Source: Desulfuromonadales bacterium GWC2_61_20
GTDB lineage: Bacteria; Desulfobacterota; Desulfuromonadia; Desulfuromonadales; UBA2197
Reading direction: 5' to 3'
Length of the DNA stretch: 41,649 nucleotides
Assembly: GCA_001799485.1 (NCBI GenBank)
Contig: MGTO01000143.1
Location: 1-41,649, forward strand
Numbering within the stretch: position 1 is the stretch's first letter; every line of letters starts with the position of its first letter. The position numbers were made by a program, and so were the translations under genes. Of the stretch, positions 34,686 to 41,649 are shown in pieces. The notes beneath the pieces were generated by a model. It made no database searches. It had not been told where the DNA came from and saw nothing but the letters and a program-made list of their open reading frames with translations.

Positions 34686-34771
34686 TCGGGGCAAACACTG
34701 TGCGGCTGCGGCATGCCGGCCGGGTTGCACAGGCTGGAAGGCAGTCTCGTAACTCCCCAGGTAGCCCCGAC
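34685..34771. other. Three-way-junction-like structured element between convergent genes
   Basis: GTCGGGGC (34685-34692) pairs with GCCCCGAC (34764-34771). Inside are AAACA, a hairpin CTGTGC/GCACAG (34698-34703 with 34727-34732) containing the palindrome CGGCATGCCG, and a second stem CTGGAAG with CTCCCCAG (34734-34740 with 34753-34760), then GTA. It starts on the last base of the dxs stop and ends 11 bases before the end of the minus-strand receiver gene. No T tract follows on either side. The GGC-AAAC...GTA-GCC core repeats that of the element at 8660-8724. Confidence 0.5.
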
Positions 34772-34782
34772 CTGGTGCGTAG

Positions 34783-35775
34783 TCAGAATTTCCGCCCAGG
34801 GTTGGTCGGGGGGAGTGTTTTACCCCGACGCAATTGATGAATGATTCCGGTTTTTTCAAGGGCCAATGCGGCGTGCTGGGAGAGCTGGATAAGGAAGTGC
34901 AGGTCATGTTCGCCGAAGCAGCAAGCGTCAGGATGTCCCGACAGAATTACCACGCCGATGCTGCGCTCCTTGAGCCGCAATGGCGCGGCCAGAAGCCCCG
35001 GCGCGGCCAGGAGGTTTTCCCGCTCGGCCACTGTAGCCAGAGCGGCAATCTTGGGTGGCAGTTCTCCGGCAACGAGAAGGGGTTTGCCGCGTCGCGCGAT
35101 TTCCGTCGTCAGCCCCGCCGGAATGCGTGAGGCATAAAGGCGACACAGCTCGGTCGGAATCCCCTCTCCGGCCTTGAGCCCGAGTTCACCGCTGGTCTTG
35201 TCAAAAAGTGCCAGAAAGCCGCGTTTGGCCTGGATTTCCTTCATGGCCGAATCGAGCAGCTCCATCAGTAGTTCTTCGATACCCATGGCTGCGGCCAGAC
35301 GCTCGGTTGAAAGATTCAGGGCCTTCATCATTTTCAGCGAGCGACGCAGGAAACGGTTGTGGTTCTCCGATTCCTTGAGCAGCCTGGCATTCTGGGTACG
35401 CAACTGCATATGGCCGAAGGCCCGATCGACGGCGTTATAGAGGATCTCGCCCGTGTCGATCGGACGCACGATGAAGTCATAGGCTCCAAGACGCAATGCC
35501 TGCAGGAGATTGTAGGAAGAAGCGTTGTGGGTAATGAGAATGACTTCGATGTCGGGGTAGCTGTCTTTGACGGTTTTGAGGAGGAAGAGTCCGCTTTTTG
35601 TCGGCAATTCGGTTTCAGTCAGGACGAGAAAGACATGTTCGGTTCGCAGGACATCAAGGGCCTCTTCGCAGGTAGCCGCTTCCAGAACTTCATACTGTTT
35701 TTCCTGCAACAGGCGCAACAGCACTTCTCTGCGGGGCGGAGCATCGTCGACAATCAGAATTCTTTTCAGTTCCAT
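34783..35775 (-). CDS. Atypical receiver-GAF signalling protein
   Basis: A 330-residue cytoplasmic protein. A receiver domain (1-120) has the acidic pair Asp10/Asp11 in ILIVDD and Thr82, but the phospho-acceptor site is Glu54 (LVLTETELP instead of a D-x-x-x-P) and the conserved Lys is Arg104 (VRPID). A helical linker of about 120-165 (AVDRAFGHMQLRTQNARLLK) leads to a GAF domain (about 170-315). There is no DNA-binding or enzymatic output domain, so it probably acts by protein contact. ATG 35775 is chosen because the receiver begins right there; ATG 35790 is possible, but a -10-like TATAAT (minus strand, 35809-35804) would leave it almost no leader. The frame is open further upstream without family support. 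Confidence 0.78.
   Translation of the reverse strand: MELKRILIVDDAPPRREVLLRLLQEKQYEVLEAATCEEALDVLRTEHVFLVLTETELPTKSGLFLLKTVKDSYPDIEVILITHNASSYNLLQALRLGAYDFIVRPIDTGEILYNAVDRAFGHMQLRTQNARLLKESENHNRFLRRSLKMMKALNLSTERLAAAMGIEELLMELLDSAMKEIQAKRGFLALFDKTSGELGLKAGEGIPTELCRLYASRIPAGLTTEIARRGKPLLVAGELPPKIAALATVAERENLLAAPGLLAAPLRLKERSIGVVILSGHPDACCFGEHDLHFLIQLSQHAALALEKTGIIHQLRRGKTLPPTNPGRKF
34805..34829. repeat. GTCGGGG inverted repeat inside the receiver-GAF gene end
   Basis: GTCGGGG (34805-34811) and CCCCGAC (34823-34829) form a hairpin with an 11-base loop. The arms are the same as the outer stem of the element at 34685-34771, so the arm sequence occurs twice within 145 bases. Confidence 0.55.
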
Positions 35776-35865
35776 GTAGGTCGCGTCCATGGCGCAAGGC
35801 TGAATTATAAATATCGCATTGTTTCTAACGTATAGCACTGATTTGGTTGTCGGTAAATAAAAAGC

Positions 35866-35883
35866 TTGGCACGACTTTGCCAA
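35866..35883. promoter_or_regulatory. Perfect inverted repeat in the receiver-GAF/cyclase divergent region
   Basis: TTGGCA-CGACTT-TGCCAA, a 6-6-6 palindrome, lies about 90 bases upstream of the receiver start and 105 bases upstream of the cyclase start, where a regulator could act on both genes. It resembles a sigma54 site (TTGGCACG...TGC) but the GG-GC spacing is one base short. Confidence 0.4.
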
Positions 35884-35910
35884 CAATTCCGCCGACGTCG
35901 TTAACGAGAG

Positions 35911-35939
35911 TTGCATAGATCGAAGCCGCTTAGTGTATT
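35911..35939 (+). promoter_or_regulatory. Possible promoter of the CHASE2 cyclase gene
   Basis: TTGCAT (35911-35916), 17-base spacer, TGTATT (35934-35939), about 50 bases before the GTG start. Both hexamers are moderate matches. The start itself is well supported by GAGGAGG a few bases upstream. Confidence 0.4.
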
Positions 35940-35989
35940 TTTGTTCCTGATCTTGCCCTGCTGACGAGATTGATGAAGAGGAGGAACTG

Positions 35990-38071
35990 GTGAAACTCAC
36001 GGATCGTTTCTTTCGCCCAATGAGTTTCTGCATCGTACTGTGTCTGGGGGTTCTCAGTTATTATTTTGAGCCTTCAGTGATCTCGCGATTAGCTTTACCG
36101 TTGGAGGATTTCAAATTTGCAGTCAGGGAGCGTCTCGACATGGCCCCTGACAGCCGCGACGACATCGTTATTGTCGCGGTTGACGAAAAGAGCGTCAATC
36201 GCATAGGCCGCTGGCCCTGGGATCACCAGGTCATGGGCGAGCTCTTGAGCCATCTCGGATTGGCCCGTTTGGTCGGGCTTGACATGGTTTTTGCGGATCC
36301 GACCAACCCCGAGGAGGATCGTGCACTTGCTGCAGCGATGGCCGATTCCGAAAACGTCATCGCCGGCTTCTTCTTCCGCTCACAGGCCACCAACTGGACC
36401 AGTCTCGCCGATCTTGATCAGTTGGCCGAATGGGCCTTTCGCGACGTCCAGACCCGGGATCAGGTGGTCGGGGTCAAGGACTATCCCTTTGTCGAAACGA
36501 ATCTTCCGGACATCGGTGCCAGCGCCCTGGCTGGTGGATTTTTCAACGGGGAACCAGATCTCGATGGCCTCTATCGGAAATATCCTCTGGCGGCACTGCA
36601 CAAGGGCTATCTGGTCCCGTCCCTGGCCGTTCAGATGTTGCGTTTTCAGCGAAATCAGGAGGCCAAAGTCGTTCTGGACCGCCATGGGGTTGCCGAATTT
36701 GTCCTCGGCACCACCAGGGTCAATCAGACAAGCTTGCGCCTAAATTTTGGGCGGCCGGCCCAAGCGCAATTTCTTTCAGCCTCCGATGTTATCGATGGAA
36801 CCCTCCCGGAAGACTTTTTCAAAGGGAAGATAGTCCTCGTCGGTATTACTGAAGTCGGTATTTTTGATCTGCGTCCGACTCCCGTCGATCCCGTCATTCC
36901 CGGAGTCTGGATTCACTACACCGCTCTTGCCAATTTGCTCGACGATCGCGTTCTCAGCAGCGTCTCCGCCATCGATCTGATCATCCTCGTTGGCGCTCTT
37001 CAGCTGGCCTGGCTGATTTGTCGCCTGCGCCGCATCGGTTTGCGGGTCGCGCTCTATATGCTGGTCACCTTTGCGGTGCTGGTTGTTGCCAACAGCCTCC
37101 TTCTTTTCTGCGACATCTGGACCCGGGAATTCTTCGTTCTCATCCCTTATTTTCTCTTTACCGTGGCACTTGAGGCCCATGGCTTTTTCCGCAGCGAATT
37201 GCGCGCCGGCGAACTGAAGCGCGCATTTATTTCCTATGTTTCACCCGAGGTCGTGAGGGAGATTCTAGAACATCCGGAGAAACTCGATCTGGGTGGGGTT
37301 GAACGCGAAGTGTCGATTTTATTTTCCGACATCCGCGGATTTACCTCCCTTTCTGAAAAAGTCAGTGCTCCGCAACTGGTGCAAATGCTCAATGCTATTC
37401 ATGACCCGATGACCCAGATCGTGCTTGAACAGCGGGGCATGCTCGACAAATACATCGGCGATGCCATGATGGCCCTCTTCAACACTCCGGTCCCTGTGCA
37501 GGACCATCCGGACCGGGCGGTGGAAGCGGCTTTGGGTATGGTTGCCGCGCTCAAGGAGATCAATGCCGGATTTGTCGCTCAGGGTTTGCCGCAGATTGAC
37601 GTTGGGGTGGGTGTCAATACCGGTCTCTGCGTCGTTGGTAATATGGGTTCAAGGGTCCGCTTCGAATATACGGCAATTGGTGATGCAGTGAATCTTGCTT
37701 CTCGATTGGAGGGGCTGTGCAAGGTCTATAAAACGAGGATTGTCATCAGCGAATTCACTCGCGAGAGGTTGCAGCACGACTTTGTCATTCGCCTGCTCGA
37801 CCGGGTGCGGGTCAAAGGAAAACATGTCCCTGTCGGTGTTTTCGAAGTGATGGCCGATAACGAGCACAACCGCACGCTGAAAACAGCCTTCGGGGAGGCA
37901 TTGGCCGCCTATTTTTCCGGCAACTTCAACGACGCAAAGGGGAGGTTTTCAATTCTGGCCGAGGAGTATGATGACCAGACGTCCCAGATCTTTGCCGCAC
38001 GCTGTGTGGTTTTTCTCGCAGAACCTCCGCCCTCCGATTGGGATGGCGTTTACGATTTGACAACAAAATAG
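35990..38071 (+). CDS. Membrane adenylate/guanylate cyclase with CHASE2 sensor domain
   Basis: A 693-residue class III nucleotide cyclase. One N-terminal membrane helix (FCIVLCLGVLSYYF) precedes an extracytoplasmic CHASE2 domain (about 35-325, including DDIVIVAVDEKSVNRIGRWPW). Three membrane helices follow (about 328-400), then the cytoplasmic catalytic domain (about 435-630). Metal-binding Asp447 (FSDIRGFT) and Asp491 (YIGDAMMALF), base-contacting Lys487 and Asp565, and transition-state Asn568 and Arg572 (IGDAVNLASR) are all present. Lys plus Asp at the purine sites favours ATP. GTG 35990 follows GAGGAGG. No cyclic-nucleotide effector is encoded in the window. Confidence 0.92.
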   Translation: MKLTDRFFRPMSFCIVLCLGVLSYYFEPSVISRLALPLEDFKFAVRERLDMAPDSRDDIVIVAVDEKSVNRIGRWPWDHQVMGELLSHLGLARLVGLDMVFADPTNPEEDRALAAAMADSENVIAGFFFRSQATNWTSLADLDQLAEWAFRDVQTRDQVVGVKDYPFVETNLPDIGASALAGGFFNGEPDLDGLYRKYPLAALHKGYLVPSLAVQMLRFQRNQEAKVVLDRHGVAEFVLGTTRVNQTSLRLNFGRPAQAQFLSASDVIDGTLPEDFFKGKIVLVGITEVGIFDLRPTPVDPVIPGVWIHYTALANLLDDRVLSSVSAIDLIILVGALQLAWLICRLRRIGLRVALYMLVTFAVLVVANSLLLFCDIWTREFFVLIPYFLFTVALEAHGFFRSELRAGELKRAFISYVSPEVVREILEHPEKLDLGGVEREVSILFSDIRGFTSLSEKVSAPQLVQMLNAIHDPMTQIVLEQRGMLDKYIGDAMMALFNTPVPVQDHPDRAVEAALGMVAALKEINAGFVAQGLPQIDVGVGVNTGLCVVGNMGSRVRFEYTAIGDAVNLASRLEGLCKVYKTRIVISEFTRERLQHDFVIRLLDRVRVKGKHVPVGVFEVMADNEHNRTLKTAFGEALAAYFSGNFNDAKGRFSILAEEYDDQTSQIFAARCVVFLAEPPPSDWDGVYDLTTK

Positions 38072-38100
38072 CCGCATTGCATCGACCTGCAATACGGCTA
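38061..38100 (-). terminator. Terminator of the minus-strand FecR-domain gene
   Basis: TAGCCGCATTGC (38069-38080) and GCAATACGGCTA (38089-38100) form a 12-base stem with one mismatch. Read on the minus strand the hairpin is followed by TTTTG. It overlaps the cyclase stop codon, and no T tract follows on the plus strand. Confidence 0.55.
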
Positions 38101-38142
38101 CTTCCTGCATTTTGTTATGTGACTTGGCGCGAAGGTCGGTGT

Positions 38143-38871
38143 TCAAAAGTCTTCGAATTGTGCCAACTCCTTGTCCGCCCAATCGGGTAAACCCGATACC
38201 CAGGCATCGCTCCCATCGATGGTGATGCCCGACCCGGCTTCGAGGTCGATGCGTTCCACCGCCTCAAAATCCCCGGCGGCCAGGAGTCGTTTTGATTCCT
38301 CGAATTGCGCCTTCATCTGCGACGTGGCGGCGTCGAATTGTTTTTTGAGATCTTCCTGCATCGTTTTAGCCCCCGCTTCAAGGTTTTCTGCCGCGCGATG
38401 CTTGCGGAAAGTCCCTTGTTTCGGTGCCACCTCAACCTTCCCCTCCTTGACGCAAACCTCCAGTTTCCCCTCAGTTTCGCGGACGGCGAAGCGGGTCCCC
38501 CGCACCCCCATGGTCACGGTTGCCGAGGTTACCTCAAACCCTTTGACTCCACCACGTTTGCGGATGTCGAAGAGCACTGTGCCTGATCCGAGGGAAGCTT
38601 CCTGGAGAGCTTTGATGTTGAGCGTCGAGTTTTCCTTGATGATGACTCTGTTGCCATCGACAAAACGGATAAACGCCGTTGCGTCGCGCTTGGTGGCGAT
38701 GGCGTCGCCTACGGCGATTTCTGCCCCGGCGTGTTCCAGGGTGTCGCCCCTGACCCCGCCATTGCGATACAGAAGTACTTTCCCTTCGAATTTACTGATC
38801 ACCCCGGCTTTGTCCGCAGCCATGGCAGGAAAGGAAAAGAGTACCATTGCCAAGCCTAGAAAGCGCTTCAT
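38143..38871 (-). CDS. Secreted FecR-domain protein
   Basis: A 242-residue exported protein: signal peptide (KRFLGLAMVLFSFPAMAA), then a FecR domain (about 22-150). The pattern AGVISKFEGKVLLYRNG, GDAIATKRDATAFIRFVDGN, LFDIRKRGGVKGFEVTSATVTMGVRGTRF is diagnostic. A charged helical tail (about 155-210) and a short beta end follow. There is no membrane segment or anti-sigma helix, so this is the free periplasmic FecR type and not a FecR sigma regulator. ATG 38871 has GAGGTCC upstream. It converges on the CHASE2 cyclase gene. Confidence 0.85.
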   Translation of the reverse strand: MKRFLGLAMVLFSFPAMAADKAGVISKFEGKVLLYRNGGVRGDTLEHAGAEIAVGDAIATKRDATAFIRFVDGNRVIIKENSTLNIKALQEASLGSGTVLFDIRKRGGVKGFEVTSATVTMGVRGTRFAVRETEGKLEVCVKEGKVEVAPKQGTFRKHRAAENLEAGAKTMQEDLKKQFDAATSQMKAQFEESKRLLAAGDFEAVERIDLEAGSGITIDGSDAWVSGLPDWADKELAQFEDF

Positions 38872-38914
38872 GAAGGACCTCTTTGGTAGAATAGGGAGAG
38901 TATCGGCCGGCCAT

Positions 38915-38950
38915 AAAAAGGGCGGGGCAGATCAATGATCTGCCCCGCCC
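38915..38950 (-). terminator. Strong terminator after the LPP20-like lipoprotein gene (minus strand)
   Basis: A perfect 15-base stem (38920-38934 with 38936-38950, core GGGCGGGGCAGATCA) with a single-base centre. Read on the minus strand it is followed by five T (38919-38915). It lies 13 bases after the lipoprotein stop and separates that unit from the FecR gene. Confidence 0.85.
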
Positions 38951-38962
38951 ACAATTACGCGA

Positions 38963-39610
38963 CTATTTGTCTTTTTCCGCGACGCCTTGGTCTTCCATCT
39001 GTTTCCAGAACTCGGCAGCCTTTTCAGCCTGTTTCTTCGCGAAATCGTCATTGGCTTCCTTGGCTTTGCGCTCGGCATTCTTGGCCTGCCCTTGGGCGGT
39101 CTCCTTGACCGTCTCGTCAATCGCCTCAAGCGGCACGAAGGACAGGGCAAAAGCGACATGCCCTACGCCGGTCGGGGTCTGCCATTTTTCCTGATACCAG
39201 TTCTTGACCTTGACTTTGTTGGCCATATTGACAGCCATTTGCTTTTCAAACTCGCGAGCAGCGGCGGTCGGATCGACAACATCGCTTTCCAGACCATAAC
39301 TGACGCGGGCTTTTTCAAATTTATCCTTGACCAGTGTGCCCATGTACTGCACCACGCTTTTGGTCGCGTTTCTTTTGGCGTCATCGCGTGCCAACTGCTC
39401 GGTCGCGAACTTTCCCGAGAGACCGACGAACCACATCTGGCCATCCTTGGTGTCCGGCTCTTCCATCGTCCATGCCGGCCGCTCGGCCGCGGAGCTCCAG
39501 ATCAGTTTTTCCAGGGGATCGGGCGGCGGGGCGATGGTCGGCGCTGTCTCACCGCAGGCGGAAAGCAGGGCGAGCAGGGCAACAGCGAACAGAATTCTTA
39601 CAGCATGCAT
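38963..39610 (-). CDS. LPP20-like lipoprotein
   Basis: A 215-residue lipoprotein: leader AVRILFAVALLALLSAC with lipobox LSAC, a Pro-rich spacer, then a domain GQMWFVGLSGKFATEQLARD with Ala-rich helix AKRNATKSVVQYMG, YGLESDVVDPTAAAREFEKQ and VKVKNWYQEKW, ending in a Lys/Glu/Ala-rich helix. The domain resembles the LPP20/FlgT-N type found in outer-membrane lipoproteins; function unknown. ATG 39610 is chosen because GGAGG lies five bases upstream and it starts the lipoprotein signal; the longer frame to 39748 runs into the upstream gene. It shares a homologous domain with the upstream DUF4384-type protein and lies 67 bases behind it. Confidence 0.75.
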   Translation of the reverse strand: MHAVRILFAVALLALLSACGETAPTIAPPPDPLEKLIWSSAAERPAWTMEEPDTKDGQMWFVGLSGKFATEQLARDDAKRNATKSVVQYMGTLVKDKFEKARVSYGLESDVVDPTAAAREFEKQMAVNMANKVKVKNWYQEKWQTPTGVGHVAFALSFVPLEAIDETVKETAQGQAKNAERKAKEANDDFAKKQAEKAAEFWKQMEDQGVAEKDK

Positions 39611-39677
39611 GTGTTCCTCCTTTGTTGAATCTGAGTGACATAGTCGGACAGGGCAATCCCTGCCGGAAAGGTTCTTT

Positions 39678-41649
39678 TCAGATGTTTCTGGCGACGGTGG
39701 TAACCGTTGCCTGAGTTTCACCATAGGCTGTCCCGGGTTCCCTGGCAACTTGGCGCAAGGTCTTGAGGATGGAATTCAAGTCACTCTGCAGCAGGACCAG
39801 ACCGTTCTCCAGCTCGGCTCCTTTCAGCCGAGGGAAAGGGCGGGACGAGGCAAAGGCCCAAACCCTCTCCAGACCGAAGGGGGCGGTTATCGTGAACTCG
39901 AAGCGATCGCTCGGGCCGGGAATCTGCAGATATTTACCGGCCGGGAAGAAACCTTCCCCGGAATAGCGATTGGGAAGAATTTGGATGAGGTTATTGGCAG
40001 CGTCGGCATAAATCAGCAGAAGATAGGCGTCCAGATCCGTGCTGACAAAATAGGAAATGGAATCGCCTTCACGATAGGTTTGGCCGTCGCCAAGATGCGA
40101 TGTAATTTGCAGGCGAATCTTAGGACCGGACGGAGCGGAAGGGGGCGGTGGGGCAAACGGGGCGGGCGACACGGCTGCTGCAGCCGGGAATATCTCGATT
40201 CCATGGGGAATCGATGTGCGTGGGACGTTGACGACAGCTGCCGCCAGTACCTTGTCGGTTCCGGCTTCACGCAAGGTCATGTCGAAGACGAGGACATTCC
40301 CCATAACCGAATAGGATGTTTCCAGCGCCGCCTCGGCGCCGTCGATGATCGCTTGAATTGCCGATGAACCGATGGCTGGCGCCGGCTCCTTGCTCGCACT
40401 CGCCGTTTTTTGAATGGCAATCCCGCGGGTGACGGCCTGAGCCATGACATTAACATCGCGGGGACGAGGTTCCATGACCGTCAGTCCGTCAAGTTTCGTC
40501 AGTTCTTGGCGCAATTGACGCTGGACGACGAGGGAAAGTTCGCTCCCCTGACGGGTCGTGCCGTAAGTCACCGGCCCGAGCGTGACACGGTAGGCAAAGA
40601 GTGGCGACTGCGAAGGGCCGGCAAAGAGCTGGCTAAGAGCATTGTGAATCGCCCCCTCAAATTCATCAACGGCATAAGAAACGACAATGTGGTTTTCAAT
40701 GGATTTGAGAGCCGAGGCCATACCGGCGTCGAGTGCCGACAGGGAACCTGCGGTCGCATCGAGGCCGATTCGGTAGCGCCCCGGCTCCAGTTTGCTGACG
40801 CGAAATTCCGCCCGCCCGCTGCGGTCGGTCAGTGCCCGCGCAATGATCTCTCCCGCAGGAGAACTCAACAGAAGGGGAACATTGCCCAGGGGGAGTGTTT
40901 TCGTCCCCGATTTCGTCCAGGCCCAGGCGGGCACCACATATTCGCGGGCGGTCGTGAGGGCATTGATCGTACAAAAACGACCACTGTCGATGATGATGGC
41001 ATTACGCACCCGAATGCTCTGGCTGAGGGTCTCGCGCTGTGCATCCTCAAGAATGGGAATCTTCGCCTTCAAGTGGTCGCCAGCCGTCTTGAATTGATGA
41101 ATCGAGGCATCAAGGCGGTCCCATTCCGCCTTGACCATCACCAGGGCGTTGATGGCTTCGCCGCCAGCGGCCAAACTGTTGCTCTCGGCTATACGTTCCT
41201 GATGGAGTCGAAGTTGCCGCTCAAGTTCTGCGGCGGCCTCGAGTTCGCGATTCTTCTTCGACTGTTCGGCTTTGAGTTGGCGTTCGCGCTTCCAGGCCTG
41301 GACGTGCTCGTATTCGTCGACCGGGACGGTAACCAGAACCCAGGATTTGAAGACCTGGCCCTGGGGTTTTCCGGCTTTGGCCGCCTGATATTTTTCCCAG
41401 TACCATTGTTTCGCCTTGATTCGGCTGACCTGAGCATCCGTGGTCTGCATCGACTTTGATCGCCCGGCAACCGTAGGGTCAAAAACGTCACTGGACTGGC
41501 CGTACATGGCTCGAATGACCTCATCGACTTCGGAAACTTCGACGCCGGTATATTGGGCATACTCCTTTCGGGCATTCTTCATGGCCGTGTCACGGGCATC
41601 CTGTTCAGATGCGTGATATTCGGAAAGGGCGACCAGGAAATGTTGTCCG
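39678..41649 (-). CDS. LPP20-like/DUF4384 envelope protein (N-terminus outside window)
   Basis: At least 656 residues; the frame is open to the window edge, and the bases before the first internal ATG (41582) encode GQHFLVALSEYHASEQDARD, which is clearly part of the protein. Domains: an LPP20-like domain (first 120 residues seen), a Lys/Glu/Arg coiled coil, a middle region with a beta segment (SPAGEIIARALTDRSGRAEF), two central alpha/beta stretches with LSQLFAGPSQ and TTRQGSELSLVVQRQL, a Pro/Ala linker, and a C-terminal DUF4384 domain (IRLQITSHLGDGQTYREGDS, SYFVSTDLDAYLLLIYADA, IQILPNRY, ITAPFGLERVWAFAS). DUF4384 proteins are usually periplasmic or secreted. Probably co-transcribed with the downstream lipoprotein. 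Function unknown. Confidence 0.75.
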   Translation of the reverse strand, partial: GQHFLVALSEYHASEQDARDTAMKNARKEYAQYTGVEVSEVDEVIRAMYGQSSDVFDPTVAGRSKSMQTTDAQVSRIKAKQWYWEKYQAAKAGKPQGQVFKSWVLVTVPVDEYEHVQAWKRERQLKAEQSKKNRELEAAAELERQLRLHQERIAESNSLAAGGEAINALVMVKAEWDRLDASIHQFKTAGDHLKAKIPILEDAQRETLSQSIRVRNAIIIDSGRFCTINALTTAREYVVPAWAWTKSGTKTLPLGNVPLLLSSPAGEIIARALTDRSGRAEFRVSKLEPGRYRIGLDATAGSLSALDAGMASALKSIENHIVVSYAVDEFEGAIHNALSQLFAGPSQSPLFAYRVTLGPVTYGTTRQGSELSLVVQRQLRQELTKLDGLTVMEPRPRDVNVMAQAVTRGIAIQKTASASKEPAPAIGSSAIQAIIDGAEAALETSYSVMGNVLVFDMTLREAGTDKVLAAAVVNVPRTSIPHGIEIFPAAAAVSPAPFAPPPPSAPSGPKIRLQITSHLGDGQTYREGDSISYFVSTDLDAYLLLIYADAANNLIQILPNRYSGEGFFPAGKYLQIPGPSDRFEFTITAPFGLERVWAFASSRPFPRLKGAELENGLVLLQSDLNSILKTLRQVAREPGTAYGETQATVTTVARNI

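Noticed and set aside
35866-35882. Sigma54 promoter (TTGGCACGACTTTGCC)
   Set aside because: The GG and GC elements are nine bases apart instead of ten, a spacing sigma54 tolerates poorly; recorded as an inverted repeat.
40410-41459. Plus-strand open frame of 349 codons opposite the DUF4384-type gene
   Set aside because: The minus strand shows a clear domain protein continuing off the window; the plus-strand product is a shadow.
1-41649. CRISPR arrays, insertion sequences, prophage or integrated elements
   Set aside because: No regularly spaced repeats, transposase, integrase or phage genes seen; the tRNA genes have no attachment-site duplication or adjacent integrase.

Overview
The window reads as a chromosomal core region of a Desulfuromonadales-type bacterium (Geobacter/Desulfuromonas relatives). 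The evidence is the gene order tig-clpP-clpX-lon-hup, followed by PpiC isomerase, NHL lipoprotein and two multihaem c-type cytochromes, then a type II secretion/pseudopilus operon whose secretin ends in a cohesin-like domain, then ftsEX-envC-ctpA, xseA/xseB, ispA and dxs. From memory this is close to the order around Geobacter sulfurreducens oxpG (a pseudopilin needed for Fe(III)-oxide reduction). The genus cannot be fixed from the sequence. The DNA is GC-rich and gene-dense, and I see no insertion sequence, prophage, CRISPR array or other sign of recent transfer.

Layout. 1-1.9 kb: 3' end of truA, a universal stress protein and a lipoprotein esterase. 2.0-2.5 kb: tRNA-Pro, -Arg, -His and -Leu. 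2.6-8.6 kb: trigger factor, ClpP, ClpX, Lon and HU, i.e. nascent-chain folding and cytoplasmic proteolysis plus a nucleoid protein. 8.7-9.05 kb: tRNA-Asp, -Val and -Asp, closed by a strong terminator. 9.06-13.24 kb: a unit with its own promoter and terminator encoding a periplasmic parvulin isomerase, an NHL-propeller lipoprotein, a tetrahaem cytochrome and an octahaem cytochrome, probably an extracytoplasmic electron-transfer module with its folding factor.

13.3-26.8 kb: one long, tightly packed plus-strand cluster: GspF, GspE, PilM-, PilN- and PilO-like proteins, a proline-rich PilP/GspC-like protein, secretin GspD, two pseudopilins, FtsE, FtsX, EnvC-like activator and CtpA protease, ended by a terminator. 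It joins secretion machinery to peptidoglycan remodelling. A YibQ-like deacetylase-fold protein follows. 28.0-29.4 kb (minus): a ParA/MinD-like ATPase with an unrecognised C-terminal half. 29.5-34.7 kb: xseA, an M23 peptidase, xseB, ispA and dxs (exonuclease VII and isoprenoid precursor synthesis).

34.7-41.6 kb is a signalling/envelope region. An atypical receiver-GAF protein (minus) is divergent from a CHASE2 adenylate/guanylate cyclase (plus). The cyclase converges on a minus-strand block of a FecR-domain protein, an LPP20-like lipoprotein and a large DUF4384-type protein that runs off the window.

The least explained items are two intergenic structured elements that share a GGCAAAC...GTAGCC core (after hup and after dxs), the ParA-like protein's C-terminal region, the receiver that lacks its phospho-acceptor Asp, and the CHASE2/FecR/LPP20/DUF4384 neighbourhood. 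No intergenic stretch exceeds about 300 bases; the longest, about 210 bases at 35.8-36.0 kb, holds promoter-like sequence and a perfect inverted repeat.
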